64,000 bases of DNA from Streptomyces sp. NBC_01304 (GCF_035975855.1 NZ_CP109055.1:9238001-9302000), one strand, 5' to 3'. Numbered from the stretch's first letter, positions 24,877 through 33,233 are shown. Program-made: numbers and translations. The notes: generated by a model from the sequence alone, not told the origin.

Positions 24877-25190
24877 TGGCTCGCACGCGCGAGAGCACCA
24901 TCGAGGACTACCTCCTTGGCCAGTGCCGGGAGCACGGTTTCCTGTGCCTGAAATTCGTCTCGCCGGCACGCGGGGGAGTGCCCGACCGGGTCGTCGTCGC
25001 CCCCGGCGGCACCGTGTTCGTCGAGGTCAAGCGCCCCGGCGGTCAGCTGCGGAAACTGCAACAGCTCACGCACGCCAAGCTTCGCCGCCACGGGGCCGAG
25101 GTTCACGTCGTCGACGACAAGCCGAGCGTCGACCTCTTCATCGCGCACCTCCTCAAGTCTCCATCCGATCAACAGATAGCAGCGCCATGA
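24876..25190 (+). CDS. VRR-NUC domain nuclease
   Basis: 104 residues from ATG 24876, overlapping the previous stop (TGATG). It is a stand-alone VRR-NUC fold of the PD-(D/E)XK class: GVPDRVVV carries D37, VFVEVKRP carries E50 and K52, and QLRKLQQ follows as the conserved helix. Phage VRR-NUC proteins act as structure-specific nucleases or work with the SNF2 ATPase encoded beside them. Here the SNF2 gene lies 1.1 kb downstream, which repeats that known pairing. Confidence 0.85.
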   Translation: MARTRESTIEDYLLGQCREHGFLCLKFVSPARGGVPDRVVVAPGGTVFVEVKRPGGQLRKLQQLTHAKLRRHGAEVHVVDDKPSVDLFIAHLLKSPSDQQIAAP

Positions 25191-25350
25191 CACGCAAGTA
25201 CCAAGCCGTGGCCCAGCGACGCAGTGCGAGACCAAGGACATCGGCCGCCCGCGGTTCGACTTCGGCACCGTCCTTGAGCTCGCAAGGCAGGTCGCGTCCG
25301 CGTTTGATCTTCAACGGCCATACCGCCACCAACGCCTGGCATCAACGTGA
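25187..25350 (+). pseudogene. small gene with probable frameshift
   Basis: An ATG at 25187 overlaps the VRR-NUC stop and starts MTRKYQAVAQ. After about ten codons the third-position GC signal moves to another frame, which reads QCETKDIGRPRFDFGTVLEL and ends at a TGA at 25348-25350. Staying in the first frame gives an unlikely Ser/Arg-rich protein up to 25405. One indel near 25216-25228 would restore a protein of about 54 residues. Family unknown. Confidence 0.45.
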
Positions 25351-25432
25351 GCCTTTCTCGCTGCCGCCGTGGGCGCACCCCACATGTTTCTCTGACGCCG
25401 CCTGACCTCAACGGCCGGAAGGAGTCCCACCG

Positions 25433-26158
25433 ATGACCGACTGCCCGCATCCGACCAAGTCCCGATTCGCAACCCGAGCCGCCGCCGTCAACGCCAGCCG
25501 GCGCGTCCGCATCCGCGCCAACCTCCAACTCGCACCCTACGAATGCGTCTGCACCTGGTGGCACCTCACCAAGAACACCGTCGAAGCACCCCTCACCGCA
25601 GACGAAGCCGACCGCGCCGACGTCGAGCACGTGGCGTCCCTGCCCGACATCGACTTCCGTGAGATCGTCGTCGCCGACCTCCGTAGCCAAGGCACCCGCG
25701 CAGACCGTGCTGTGCTGCGCCACGAACTCAACCTGCGCCGCTGGAAGCGTCACCTTGGCCAACTCATCGACGACGTCAACATGCAATTGAAGGACCGCAA
25801 GCACGACACGAGCCTCGAAGCCCACAACTGGCGCAAGCGAACCGTCAGCTACCGCAACACGATCGACCTACGCCTCAAGGAATGCCGTCGGCTCCGGGCT
25901 GTGGTCCACGCAGACGCGTTCCGCAAGAACGACTACCGGCGCCGGGATGTGGAGATCGCCGCAGCAGCCGGCGCGACCGTGAAAGAGCTCCGCCACCACG
26001 CTGGGGAGATCGCTGTCGGTCGGCTCATAGACGCTCACGGTGCCGAGTTCGCCCGCTACTGCGCCGAGGAATACCGCGCGCTCGGTCTGACCGTCCCCGA
26101 CCGCATCGCGCGTCACATCAACGAGATCCGTGCCGACCGCAGCAGCCCCGCCGTCTAA
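25433..26158 (+). CDS. hypothetical phage/plasmid protein
   Basis: 241 residues from ATG 25433, with GGAAGGAG upstream. The N-terminus has a Cys/His arrangement (CPHPTKSRFATRAAAVNAS, then YECVCTWWHLT) that occurs in many actinophage and plasmid proteins and may bind zinc. The rest is highly charged and helical with likely coiled-coil character. No catalytic motif is evident. It sits between the VRR-NUC and SNF2 genes. Confidence 0.7.
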   Translation: MTDCPHPTKSRFATRAAAVNASRRVRIRANLQLAPYECVCTWWHLTKNTVEAPLTADEADRADVEHVASLPDIDFREIVVADLRSQGTRADRAVLRHELNLRRWKRHLGQLIDDVNMQLKDRKHDTSLEAHNWRKRTVSYRNTIDLRLKECRRLRAVVHADAFRKNDYRRRDVEIAAAAGATVKELRHHAGEIAVGRLIDAHGAEFARYCAEEYRALGLTVPDRIARHINEIRADRSSPAV

Positions 26159-26313
26159 CCAGCTTGCGCCATACCACGACGACCGCCGTGATTGCCCACT
26201 ACGACGAAGCAACCGCCTGGGCCCACCACGCCCACCCCCAACCCGCATCCGCTTGACACCAAACGAGATGAGATGTCTGACCACTCGCTCGAAGAGAAGG
26301 GGTGACCAGCGAC

Positions 26314-28170
26314 ATGACTACGGCTACTGCTCCGTCCCCGATCTCGCTGATGCCGCATCAGCAGCAGATCCACAACTTCCTCGTTGACCACCCCTTCGCC
26401 GGCGCGTGGCTCGACATCGGGGCCGGCAAGACACTTACGACCCTCTGTGTTCTGCAGACGGTCCGCCCGATGGGCCACATCCTCGTCATCGCGCCCGTGG
26501 CGATCGCCCGCTCCACCTGGATCGACGAGATCGAGAAGTGGGGCTTCCCCATCCGGACGAAGTCGCTCATCGTCGACGAGAACGACAGGAAGCTCTCCAG
26601 GGCCAGGCGCCTGAAACGCTTCCAGGAGGTCGCCACCGATCGGCCGACGATGTACTTCATCAACCAGGAGCTGCTGACTCAGCCCTCCCAGGAGACGAAG
26701 CTGCTCACGCCGATGCCAGGCGCAGTGCCTGCCCCGGCCATCTCACCGGAGGCCACGGCGATCCTGGGCCTGCTCCAGGCGCGGGGGCCGCTGGGCCGAG
26801 ACGAGCTGATCGACGAGTATCGTGCTCTGGCAGCAAATAGCGTGAACAAGCGGGTCCCCGCCAAGGCTAAAATCCGCGCCTGGGTTCAGGAGTTGCTCAA
26901 GTCGGCCCTGGTGACGTGGGAAGCCTACGACTGCCGTACCTGTTCCGGCGCAGGCTGCGCTCAGTGCCGTTTCGGTCTGGTCGACCAGCTGCCGGTCCAG
27001 AACATCAACGGCCAGAACACCATCATCTGGCCCTTCCAGACCGTCATCATCGACGAGTCTCAGGGTTTCAAGTCGCACGACTCACAGCGCTTCCAGGCCC
27101 TGGCGGCGGTACGGCCGGCCATGAACCGTCTCATCGAGCTCACGGGAACGCCCAGCCCGAACGGTCTCCACGACTTGTGGAGCCAGGTCTACCTGCTCGA
27201 CCAGGGCCAGACGCTGGGGCAGAACATCACCGCGTACCGCGACCGCTGGTTCACGCCGAAGATGGTGCCCGGCATCATGACGCCCGCGAAGTGGATCCCC
27301 ACGGCGAACGCCGAGGCCGAGATCCATCAGGCCATCGCGCACCTGGTGATGAGCGCGCAGAACACGAACCTGCAGCTCCCGGCGCTCACCATCCAGAACG
27401 TCAATGTCACGCTCCCGCCGGACCTGCTCCAGGCCTACAAGGACTTCAAGCGCGACCTGGTCCTGGACATCGTGCAGACCTACACCGCTGATGACGGGAA
27501 GCTGACGCAGAGCGTCGAATCGATCGTTGTCGCGAACCAGGCGGTGTTGACGAGCAAGCTGATGCAGTTCGCCTCGGGCACGCTCTACACCGCGGATCCT
27601 GACGACCCGGCCACGAAGGGCCGGTACGAGGTCATCCACGACAAGAAGATCGAGATGACCGAGTACCTGGTGCGGAACAACGGCGGCGAACCCGTGCTCA
27701 TCGCCTATCACTTCAAGTCCGACAAGGAGCAACTGCTCACGCGGCTCCGGAAGGCCGGCATCGACGTACAGGCCTTCGACGGCTCGCGCGACATGGTCCG
27801 CCGGTGGAATGCCAAACAGATCCCTGTGATGCTGCTCCACCCCGCCGCCGCGGGGCACGGCCTGAACCTGCAGCACGGCGGCTCGACGCTGATCTGGTAC
27901 ACGCTGCCGTTCTCGCTCGAGCACTACCTGCAGACCAACGGCCGGCTCTTCCGTACGGGCCAGACGAAGCCGGTGACCGTCCATCGGCTCATCGCCAAGG
28001 GTACGCAGGACGAGCGGATGCCCTCGGTGCTCGCCAGCAAGCAGCAGGTCCAGGACGACCTCATCAAGGCCGTCTCCGGGGACTTCAACGCCGAACAGGC
28101 GCTTCTCGCCGCCCTGGAGGAAGAGATCCGCGAGGACCTCAACGACCTCTGGGCCTCCGAGCGGGCCTGA
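26314..28170 (+). CDS. SNF2-type DNA helicase/translocase with inserted zinc knuckle
   Basis: 618 residues from ATG 26314; a GTG at 26302 is too close to the GAAGGGG site. Motifs: I DIGAGKT (K39), Ia LVIAPVAI, II IIDESQ (D247, E248), III ELTGTPSPNGLHDLW, then the C-terminal lobe with LLHPAAAGHGLNLQ and QTNGRLFRTGQ. Between Ia and II lies an insertion of about 100 residues. It starts as a winged-helix-like segment (GLLQARGPLGRDELIDEYRA) and ends in a CxxC-x4-CxxC knuckle at residues 207-218. Such proteins move along double-stranded DNA and often work with VRR-NUC nucleases. A strong terminator follows. Confidence 0.88.
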   Translation: MTTATAPSPISLMPHQQQIHNFLVDHPFAGAWLDIGAGKTLTTLCVLQTVRPMGHILVIAPVAIARSTWIDEIEKWGFPIRTKSLIVDENDRKLSRARRLKRFQEVATDRPTMYFINQELLTQPSQETKLLTPMPGAVPAPAISPEATAILGLLQARGPLGRDELIDEYRALAANSVNKRVPAKAKIRAWVQELLKSALVTWEAYDCRTCSGAGCAQCRFGLVDQLPVQNINGQNTIIWPFQTVIIDESQGFKSHDSQRFQALAAVRPAMNRLIELTGTPSPNGLHDLWSQVYLLDQGQTLGQNITAYRDRWFTPKMVPGIMTPAKWIPTANAEAEIHQAIAHLVMSAQNTNLQLPALTIQNVNVTLPPDLLQAYKDFKRDLVLDIVQTYTADDGKLTQSVESIVVANQAVLTSKLMQFASGTLYTADPDDPATKGRYEVIHDKKIEMTEYLVRNNGGEPVLIAYHFKSDKEQLLTRLRKAGIDVQAFDGSRDMVRRWNAKQIPVMLLHPAAAGHGLNLQHGGSTLIWYTLPFSLEHYLQTNGRLFRTGQTKPVTVHRLIAKGTQDERMPSVLASKQQVQDDLIKAVSGDFNAEQALLAALEEEIREDLNDLWASERA

Positions 28171-28183
28171 CCTGCACTCATTC

Positions 28184-28223
28184 AGCGACGGCCCGGTTGT
28201 GATCCCACAGCCGGGCCGTCGCT
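28184..28223 (+). terminator. hairpin terminator after the SNF2 gene
   Basis: A 13-bp AGCGACGGCCCGG stem pairs with CCGGGCCGTCGCT, 13 bases after the SNF2 stop. Confidence 0.85.
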
Positions 28224-28418
28224 GCGGCGACCGCTCACCGAACATGCATGATCGAGAAGAGGACTCCCTCATGAAGAAGATCACCGCCCTCCGGTGGAAC
28301 AAGCACTTGGCGTCACGTTCCGTTGGATGACAGCGTGACCCCCACGGCTTCGCACCCTACGGGCGCCGGCCTCGGGGGTCTGGGCCGGCATAGCCGACCC
28401 GGGTGTGGGATCGATACC

Positions 28419-28454
28419 GGAGCGGGCCGGGTGTTCGTGCACCCGGCCCGCTCC
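28419..28454. terminator. hairpin terminator
   Basis: A perfect 15-bp stem GGAGCGGGCCGGGTG / CACCCGGCCCGCTCC with a TTCGTG loop is followed by CTTCTT. The 28171-28512 gap holds this and the previous hairpin and no gene that I can support. Confidence 0.75.
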
Positions 28455-28512
28455 CTTCTTGCCCATCGACGTCTCGTCAGTGGCGTTTCCGAGTCCTGGT
28501 GATGCACCGAGT

Positions 28513-28797
28513 ATGACGCGTCGCAGCCACCGGACAGACGGGAGGACGACGCTGATCGCCGATGCCCCGGGCAAGACACCGATGAGGCCCCTCAGGGCAC
28601 CAGCTGGGACACGCATCGGCCGCCAACCAGACACCTACCGCCACGTCACTGAGAAGCTCGACTACCAGCAGACCCCGGTGATCACCGTCAAGTTGGAGGG
28701 TCAGCGGACCGTCCACTGGGGCGGGCACCGCATGGACATGCTCGTCAGGCTCTGTGCCGAGGGCGTGGCGTCCGACCACAAAGAGGCTTCGCGATGA
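28513..28797 (+). CDS. hypothetical protein
   Basis: 94 residues if read from ATG 28513. The start is uncertain: a GGAGG at about 28541 points to a later start, perhaps a CTG or the ATG at 28582. The better coding signal covers the C-terminal half (DTYRHVTEKLDYQQTPVITV, then LEGQRTVHWGGHRMDMLVRL). No domain is recognised. Its TGA overlaps the next ATG (ATGA). Confidence 0.5.
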   Translation: MTRRSHRTDGRTTLIADAPGKTPMRPLRAPAGTRIGRQPDTYRHVTEKLDYQQTPVITVKLEGQRTVHWGGHRMDMLVRLCAEGVASDHKEASR

Positions 28798-29240
28798 CGG
28801 CCACTCAACCCACCATCAGCATCGAGCTGACCGAACGCCAGCAGAGCGTCCTCCTCGACGCGTTGTACGAAAGATCCGCCGAGATGGACCGGTACCTCAG
28901 CTCCTACCGGGACACCGAGCAGCCCGGACCGCTCGACAGTTGCTGCGCGGCGCACCTCGCCCGCTTCGAGGAACGCAGCACCCAGCGCGCGGACTTGCTT
29001 GAGCGCAAGCAACACGTCCGCAGCGCCATCGACATCGTCGACGGGGCTGTGCCTGCTGTCTGGGACAACGCAGTACCGCGGGCCCTCGCGGACGCCTTGC
29101 GCGACCGCGCAGACGACGAGTTCGTGCAGGCAGCCGAGTGGCTGGCCGAGCACGAGAACGACGACGAGCTCTGGAGCCTCATCGGTGGTCTGCTCGATCG
29201 GATCACGGAATTCGCAGATCCGGAAGGAGGCCCGTCATGA
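28794..29240 (+). CDS. hypothetical helical protein
   Basis: 148 residues from ATG 28794, overlapping the previous stop. It starts MTATQPTISIELTERQQSVL and is almost wholly helical and acidic, with an amphipathic pattern through residues 15-75. No family is recognised. It begins a run of small same-strand genes typical of actinophage or plasmid accessory regions. Confidence 0.65.
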   Translation: MTATQPTISIELTERQQSVLLDALYERSAEMDRYLSSYRDTEQPGPLDSCCAAHLARFEERSTQRADLLERKQHVRSAIDIVDGAVPAVWDNAVPRALADALRDRADDEFVQAAEWLAEHENDDELWSLIGGLLDRITEFADPEGGPS

Positions 29241-29276
29241 GCATCGATGCCCCGCACATCCAAATCGAGCCCACAC

Positions 29277-29768
29277 ATGTTCCATAACACCGACCGACCC
29301 AAGCCCGGTGACTACGTCATCGTCGCCGAGCCCGGCATCGGCAAGGGCTACGAGTCCTGCGCGTCCCTGGCGATCGGCCGGGTGACCCGGCTCGCCGACG
29401 ACGGTGAACCGCTGATCGTCTACGTCGGCAGCACCGACGAGACCCAGGTGACCTTCGGCGAAGCACTGGTCATCCCGCAGGCCGTGGTCGAACAGCTCAC
29501 CGGGTGCGAAAAGATCTCCCTCCCCGACGCGGAACCAGACTCCGTCCACGACTACTTCGGCCGTCCACTGCGCGCCGGCGACTCGGTGCTGATCCCTGAA
29601 GGAGCGACGGCGGACCGCATCGCGGCGAGGTCACTCTCGATCACCGATGGCATCGCCGGGCGCACCGACACCATCGTCAGGATCAGCACCGACGGTCTCG
29701 TCGCCCTTGTCTCGCCCGGCGCCGGCGACTTCCCCGCGGATCTGCTGCTCCGCACCAACGAACGTTGA
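29277..29768 (+). CDS. hypothetical protein
   Basis: 163 residues if started at ATG 29277; an in-frame ATG at 29247 would add ten residues. The ribosome site GGAAGGAGG actually fits best a tiny 16-codon frame at 29237-29287 that could act as a coupled leader. The protein contains two beta-rich halves (KPGDYVIVAEPGIGKGYE and RAGDSVLIPEGATADRIAAR), which look like a repeated small barrel, perhaps KOW- or SH3-like. Function unknown. Confidence 0.6.
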   Translation: MFHNTDRPKPGDYVIVAEPGIGKGYESCASLAIGRVTRLADDGEPLIVYVGSTDETQVTFGEALVIPQAVVEQLTGCEKISLPDAEPDSVHDYFGRPLRAGDSVLIPEGATADRIAARSLSITDGIAGRTDTIVRISTDGLVALVSPGAGDFPADLLLRTNER

Positions 29769-29781
29769 CAGACAGGACCCC

Positions 29782-30405
29782 ATGACTTCTCTGACCGAGG
29801 CCGCCCCGCACATTCGCTCTCTCGTCGCCATGGAGGAGCACGCCGACGACGGCTGGAGCATCGCCGCCTCCATCGGCGCTGAGCCGTCGCTGTACTTCCC
29901 CGAGCAGGACGGCAAGGCCGTCCCGGAGGAGGGCGCGTGGATCATCGTGGTCGAGGAGCCGATGACCGAGCTGCGCTCGAGGTTCCGCGTCCCCGAGCTG
30001 TCGATGTGGCGTGCTCGTCCGCACCAGCTGAACTCCGGCGCGATAACCGTCGGCCACGGCAAGCAGGCCGCCAAGGTGTACCCCAAGCAGGCGGTCATCG
30101 CCACGCCCTGGGGAGACCTGCACCTGTGGCCGCACGAGTACGTCGTCGCCGACCGCCCGATGGAGCTCGCGTCGGATCCCGAAGCGACCCTCAACTCGCT
30201 CGGAGGGCAGCCAGTGCTCGACGAAGAGGAGCTGTTCTACCTCATGAGCCGTGGCATCCCGCGCCACGAAGCCGTGATGCTTCTGTTCGACAAGGTGACG
30301 TCCCTCGACTTCGTCTACGTGACGTTTCCCAAGGAGGTCACTGACGTCCTCGCCGGCGCAGGGCAGAGCCTGCGCCGGCATATGGCACTGAACCCCCGCG
30401 CCTAA
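29782..30405 (+). CDS. hypothetical protein with SufB/D-like C-terminal motif
   Basis: 207 residues from ATG 29782. The first 140 residues are unrecognised. The segment LDEEELFYLMSRGIPRHEAV near residues 145-165 resembles the C-terminal helix of SufB/SufD (DEEQLFYLxSRGL), which normally packs against the beta-helix. The SufB beta-helix and its Fe-S assembly Cys/His residues are absent, so function in Fe-S assembly is not implied. The resemblance may reflect domain reuse or chance. Confidence 0.6.
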   Translation: MTSLTEAAPHIRSLVAMEEHADDGWSIAASIGAEPSLYFPEQDGKAVPEEGAWIIVVEEPMTELRSRFRVPELSMWRARPHQLNSGAITVGHGKQAAKVYPKQAVIATPWGDLHLWPHEYVVADRPMELASDPEATLNSLGGQPVLDEEELFYLMSRGIPRHEAVMLLFDKVTSLDFVYVTFPKEVTDVLAGAGQSLRRHMALNPRA

Positions 30406-30462
30406 CTCCACCATCACGCACAGCATCCAAGCCACATCACGCCCTTCTAGGGGGACTGACCC

Positions 30463-30696
30463 ATGGCCCGCACGCAGAAGATCAAGCAGTACCAGGTCGA
30501 CCAGTGGAAGAACACGCTGGAGCAGATGCTCGAAGAGGGTGACTTCAGGCAGGACGGCCGGCCCCTGAGCCCAGCGGGTATCGCGGAGCGCAAGCGTGAA
30601 ATCGCGATGCTGCGCGGACTGAACACCCTTCGCGTGGGCCAGGTCGTCGATCTGGACACCGTTCAGCCGATTGACGAACACCCCAAGGAGGGTTGA
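30463..30696 (+). CDS. small hypothetical protein
   Basis: 77 residues from ATG 30463, with AGGGGG upstream. It is basic, helical and Gln/Lys-rich (MARTQKIKQYQVDQWKNTLE) with a conserved-looking GIAERKREIAMLRGLN helix. It could be a small DNA- or RNA-binding or assembly protein. No domain is recognised. Confidence 0.6.
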   Translation: MARTQKIKQYQVDQWKNTLEQMLEEGDFRQDGRPLSPAGIAERKREIAMLRGLNTLRVGQVVDLDTVQPIDEHPKEG

Positions 30697-31008
30697 CCGC
30701 AACCTCGGGAGCCGATGAAGCAGGGCGCGCCGTTGGCTCGCTCGCCCCTCTCAAGGGGGAGACCGCGGGTGAATCCCGCCGAGGGTACGCACCACCGCGC
30801 ACCACACGCGCGCTCGCTCCTCAACGGAAAGAACACCGGACTGCGGATCCGGAGATCGGGGTTCGAATCCCCGCAGGAACACTCAACTCACCGCTTCCCC
30901 GCGAGTGGTGGCCCTGCCCCGCCGGGACGGGATAGGGAACCCGCGCGGCCCCACACCGCGCACCGAGCAGATGCTCCGCGCAGTCACTACACCAGAAGGG
31001 GGCGACGT
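30697..31008. other. intergenic region with tRNA-derived sequence
   Basis: About 310 bases without a supported gene. It holds several GC-rich hairpins (for example CCCCT-4-AGGGG near 30745-30760 and GCGGG-5-CCCGC near 30764-30779) and the tRNA-like segment described separately. Confidence 0.5.
30816..30881 (+). other. tRNA-like sequence, 5' part degenerate
   Basis: A perfect anticodon arm CCGGA-CTGCGGA-TCCGG (anticodon would be GCG, Arg) is followed by a 4-base variable loop and a perfect T arm CGGGG-TTCGAAT-CCCCG with a canonical T loop. The CAACGG before it fits a tRNA-Arg D loop. The acceptor stem pairs poorly and the D stem is not formed, so this is a decayed tRNA gene or the 3' half left by integration. 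Confidence 0.45.
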
Positions 31009-31470
31009 ATGAAGACCATCCATGCCGCTGAGCTACCAACGTGGGGCGCAGCCTGGCGGACGACACTCACCCTCGGCGAGGCCGCCGACCTCATCGGATT
31101 CGACTTGTACGGGGACGACGACCTCGACACCGAACTGATCCGGGCGAGAGTGCCGATCGACGAGATCGGGCTCCTGTACACGCGGGAGGAGCTGGAAGCC
31201 AACGACGCCGAGGACCGGTTCACGCCCCTGGAAGCTGGGCTCGACGCCGACGCGCACGAGGTGCCGCCGGTGGTGGTCCTGCCCGGCGAGGGCCTGCGCG
31301 ACGGCGCACACCGGTCCGCCCTTGCCGTGGAGCGGGGGTGGACCCACGTAACCGCCTACGTTCCTGTCCTCCACGCGCGAGCAATGGAGACGGGGAGGTC
31401 GGCCAGACGGCCAGGACATCGTTTCCGGCCCCCCAGCGGTACCCGCCGGGCGGCCGACCGCTCGGCATAG
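31009..31470 (+). CDS. ParB/sulfiredoxin-like domain protein
   Basis: 153 residues from ATG 31009, with AGAAGGGGG upstream. The segment PPVVVLPGEGLRDGAHRSAL and the following ERGWTHVTAYV match the ParB N-terminal/sulfiredoxin-like nucleotide fold, where DGxHR forms the nucleotide pocket. The C-terminus is basic and perhaps disordered. No helix-turn-helix is visible, so it is not a classical partition ParB. Phage proteins of this type may be nucleases, NTPases or modification regulators. Confidence 0.6.
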   Translation: MKTIHAAELPTWGAAWRTTLTLGEAADLIGFDLYGDDDLDTELIRARVPIDEIGLLYTREELEANDAEDRFTPLEAGLDADAHEVPPVVVLPGEGLRDGAHRSALAVERGWTHVTAYVPVLHARAMETGRSARRPGHRFRPPSGTRRAADRSA

Positions 31471-31485
31471 ACAAGGAAGCAGCAC

Positions 31486-31908
31486 ATGGAGCAGCCGACC
31501 GACCAGCCGTCCGAACTCGCCCAGTTCACACCCTCGCTGCGTGTGGAGCGGTTCGACGAGGTGGTGCAGTACGACGACGCGATGACGGCGAAGCCGCCGC
31601 AGCGGACGTACGAAAAGGTATGGCAGGGGCGGTGCGGCCCGGACTTCACCGTTGAGGACGGCGAGGACAGCGAGACCGTCCGGCCCGTCAGGCTGCGCGT
31701 CCGCTGGTTTCAATACGGCGACGCCACGCCCCGCTGGAACAGCATTGAGGTAACCGGTCAGATGGTCCTACCCGACGGGCGCCTGCGTCGGCTTCCCGTC
31801 CGGGAGATATGGACGCACTACCACGCCGAGCTGGGGCAGATCCCCGACTGGTTCCTCCAGTTCGTGAGTGCCAACCCCCCGGCAACGCGGACCACCACGC
31901 AGGTCTGA
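31486..31908 (+). CDS. hypothetical protein
   Basis: 140 residues from ATG 31486, with AAGGAAG upstream. A beta-rich core (RPVRLRVRWFQYGDATPRW, then SIEVTGQMVLPDGRLRRLPV) ends with IPDWFLQFV. The layout is common in Streptomyces mobile-element proteins, but no function is known. It lies 15 bases after the ParB-like gene and may be co-transcribed. Confidence 0.6.
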   Translation: MEQPTDQPSELAQFTPSLRVERFDEVVQYDDAMTAKPPQRTYEKVWQGRCGPDFTVEDGEDSETVRPVRLRVRWFQYGDATPRWNSIEVTGQMVLPDGRLRRLPVREIWTHYHAELGQIPDWFLQFVSANPPATRTTTQV

Positions 31909-31924
31909 CACACGGCGTGACCTG

Positions 31925-31997
31925 GCTCCTGCCGTCCATGTACGCAAGACACCTGGTCGTTCAAGCCGGGATCGGGATTCGAGTTCCTGCAGGAGCG
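31925..31997 (+). other. tRNA-like sequence
   Basis: A perfect 7-bp acceptor stem GCTCCTG / CAGGAGC encloses 59 bases. The T arm CGGGA-TTCGAGT-TCCTG is canonical with one G-T pair. The D stem is only 3 bp and the anticodon arm contains G-T pairs, with loop CGTTCAA lacking the usual T33. If read as a tRNA the anticodon would be TTC (Glu). It is 28 of 35 bases identical to the 3' part of the tRNA-like sequence at 30855-30889. Probably a decayed or unusual tRNA. Confidence 0.4.
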
Positions 31998-32078
31998 CTC
32001 GACTCGCTCGACGTCCTGTCCTGCCCGACCACACCCAAGGAGCACGCAGTTGGCCCCTACCGCTGTCGGCCGAACGTC

Positions 32079-32393
32079 ATGCTCGCCGCGCCGGTCGTCA
32101 CCCTCTCCACCGCGATCGCCCGCCGCCTGTGCGCCGACCTCCTCGGCCGACCGGATCCGGCCTGGCACCGCCTGGCCCATCTCGTCACCGAGCAGCTCTT
32201 TCCCGGCAGCGCCCACCACACCGTGACCCTGGCCCCCCGGGACCTGAAGGACCTGCTGGCCGTGCTGCTGGACATCGCCATCGACTTCTACGACGGCACG
32301 CTCTCGCCCGAGGCGTGCGGCCTCACCGAAGCCGACATCCAGGAAGCCATCGACGGTCACCACCACCACTACGGCCCGCTCCTGGACTACTGA
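32079..32393 (+). CDS. hypothetical protein
   Basis: 104 residues from ATG 32079; no strong ribosome site. It starts MLAAPVVTLSTAIARRLCAD and is helical, ending in EADIQEAIDGHHHHYGPLLD with a run of four histidines. No family is recognised. An AAGGAGCACG about 35 bases upstream suggests that the true start may be a little earlier, in another frame. Confidence 0.55.
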   Translation: MLAAPVVTLSTAIARRLCADLLGRPDPAWHRLAHLVTEQLFPGSAHHTVTLAPRDLKDLLAVLLDIAIDFYDGTLSPEACGLTEADIQEAIDGHHHHYGPLLDY

Positions 32394-32711
32394 CGGCCCC
32401 CGCGACGGGCCAATCAGTGGTGATCGACCTCAGTGACCACGATGGGTAGTTCGAAGACCCGCTTTGAAGCGCAAGCGTTGGGCCGGCGCAGCCGGCTCGG
32501 GACCCAAAGAAACACCCGCCTGCCGGTGGGGCCGTGCTGGAACGACCAGCCCAGCTCCACCGGCAGTTTCGTTGCTGGCCCCAGCCAGCTGCCGTATCCA
32601 ACATGAAGCTCAAGGGAGCAGCGCTCTCATGACCGACACGACTCGGACAACCCCATCACCTGCGAGTTCGTCGACGCCCAGCCACCCGAACACCCGAACA
32701 GGGAAAACACC
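32394..32711. other. intergenic region with a frame-disrupted leader
   Basis: The first half holds GC-rich hairpins (CGCTTTGAAGCG near 32460 and CCGGC-x-GCCGG near 32482-32494) and no gene. From ATG 32629 a frame reads MTDTTRTTPS. The stronger coding signal is in another frame, SDNPITCEFVDAQPPEHPNR, which runs directly into the gene at 32712. A one-base change near 32640 would join them, so the gene at 32712 may originally have been about 28 residues longer. Confidence 0.4.
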
Positions 32712-33224
32712 GTGTCAAGTACCGCGCTTCCCGAGAAGCTCATACGCACCGTCACCGACGCCTACCTGATGGCCCTCAGGCAGGGGGATCTTCACGCAGC
32801 GCTCGGACTCATGACGCAACTGGCCAACACCTACGGTCTGGTAGCCGTCCGCGGCCTCGCCGCCGAGCTCGCCATGGACCTTCACACCCACTGTCCGTCA
32901 CGCTTCCGTACTGCCTTCGGCGGCGCGAACCTCTCCGCTCTCGCCCCCACGGCGGACGACGACGCGCTCACCACCCTTGATGTCGCCTCCAGGACCAACC
33001 GCCTCATGGGGCGCGGGCAGGTCACAGCTGCCGACTTGGAGGACACCGAAGTCCAGATGTGCGTCACGGAAACCGTCCGCCACGCCGTTCAGGCGGCACT
33101 CAATGCCGCTGCTGGTCAGAGCCGTTCGGCTGCTGCCGCTCAGATGGACGCGCTGACCACGCCCCGCGAGTTGTCTGCGGCCGTGGCCCTGCTCACCAAC
33201 GGGCTCCGCGCCGTGCTGCCGTAG
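32712..33224 (+). CDS. hypothetical protein
   Basis: 170 residues from a GTG at 32712, preceded by AGGGAAAAC. It is helical throughout and Ala-rich, with MALRQGDLHAALGLMTQLAN resembling a TPR-like hairpin. No domain is recognised. An upstream frame with coding character runs into this gene without a start codon, which suggests an extended N-terminus was lost by a frame change. Confidence 0.6.
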   Translation: MSSTALPEKLIRTVTDAYLMALRQGDLHAALGLMTQLANTYGLVAVRGLAAELAMDLHTHCPSRFRTAFGGANLSALAPTADDDALTTLDVASRTNRLMGRGQVTAADLEDTEVQMCVTETVRHAVQAALNAAAGQSRSAAAAQMDALTTPRELSAAVALLTNGLRAVLP

Positions 33225-33233
33225 GCGCACGCC

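Noticed and set aside
28271..28330. 19-codon frame starting MKKITALRWNKH with a GAAGAGG upstream
   Set aside because: It is too short and unconserved-looking to support, and lies just after a terminator.
30702..30786. Possible long-armed tRNA with CCTCGG / CCGAGG ends
   Set aside because: The would-be T loop has only five bases (TGAAT) and no anticodon arm can be drawn; likely just GC-rich hairpins.
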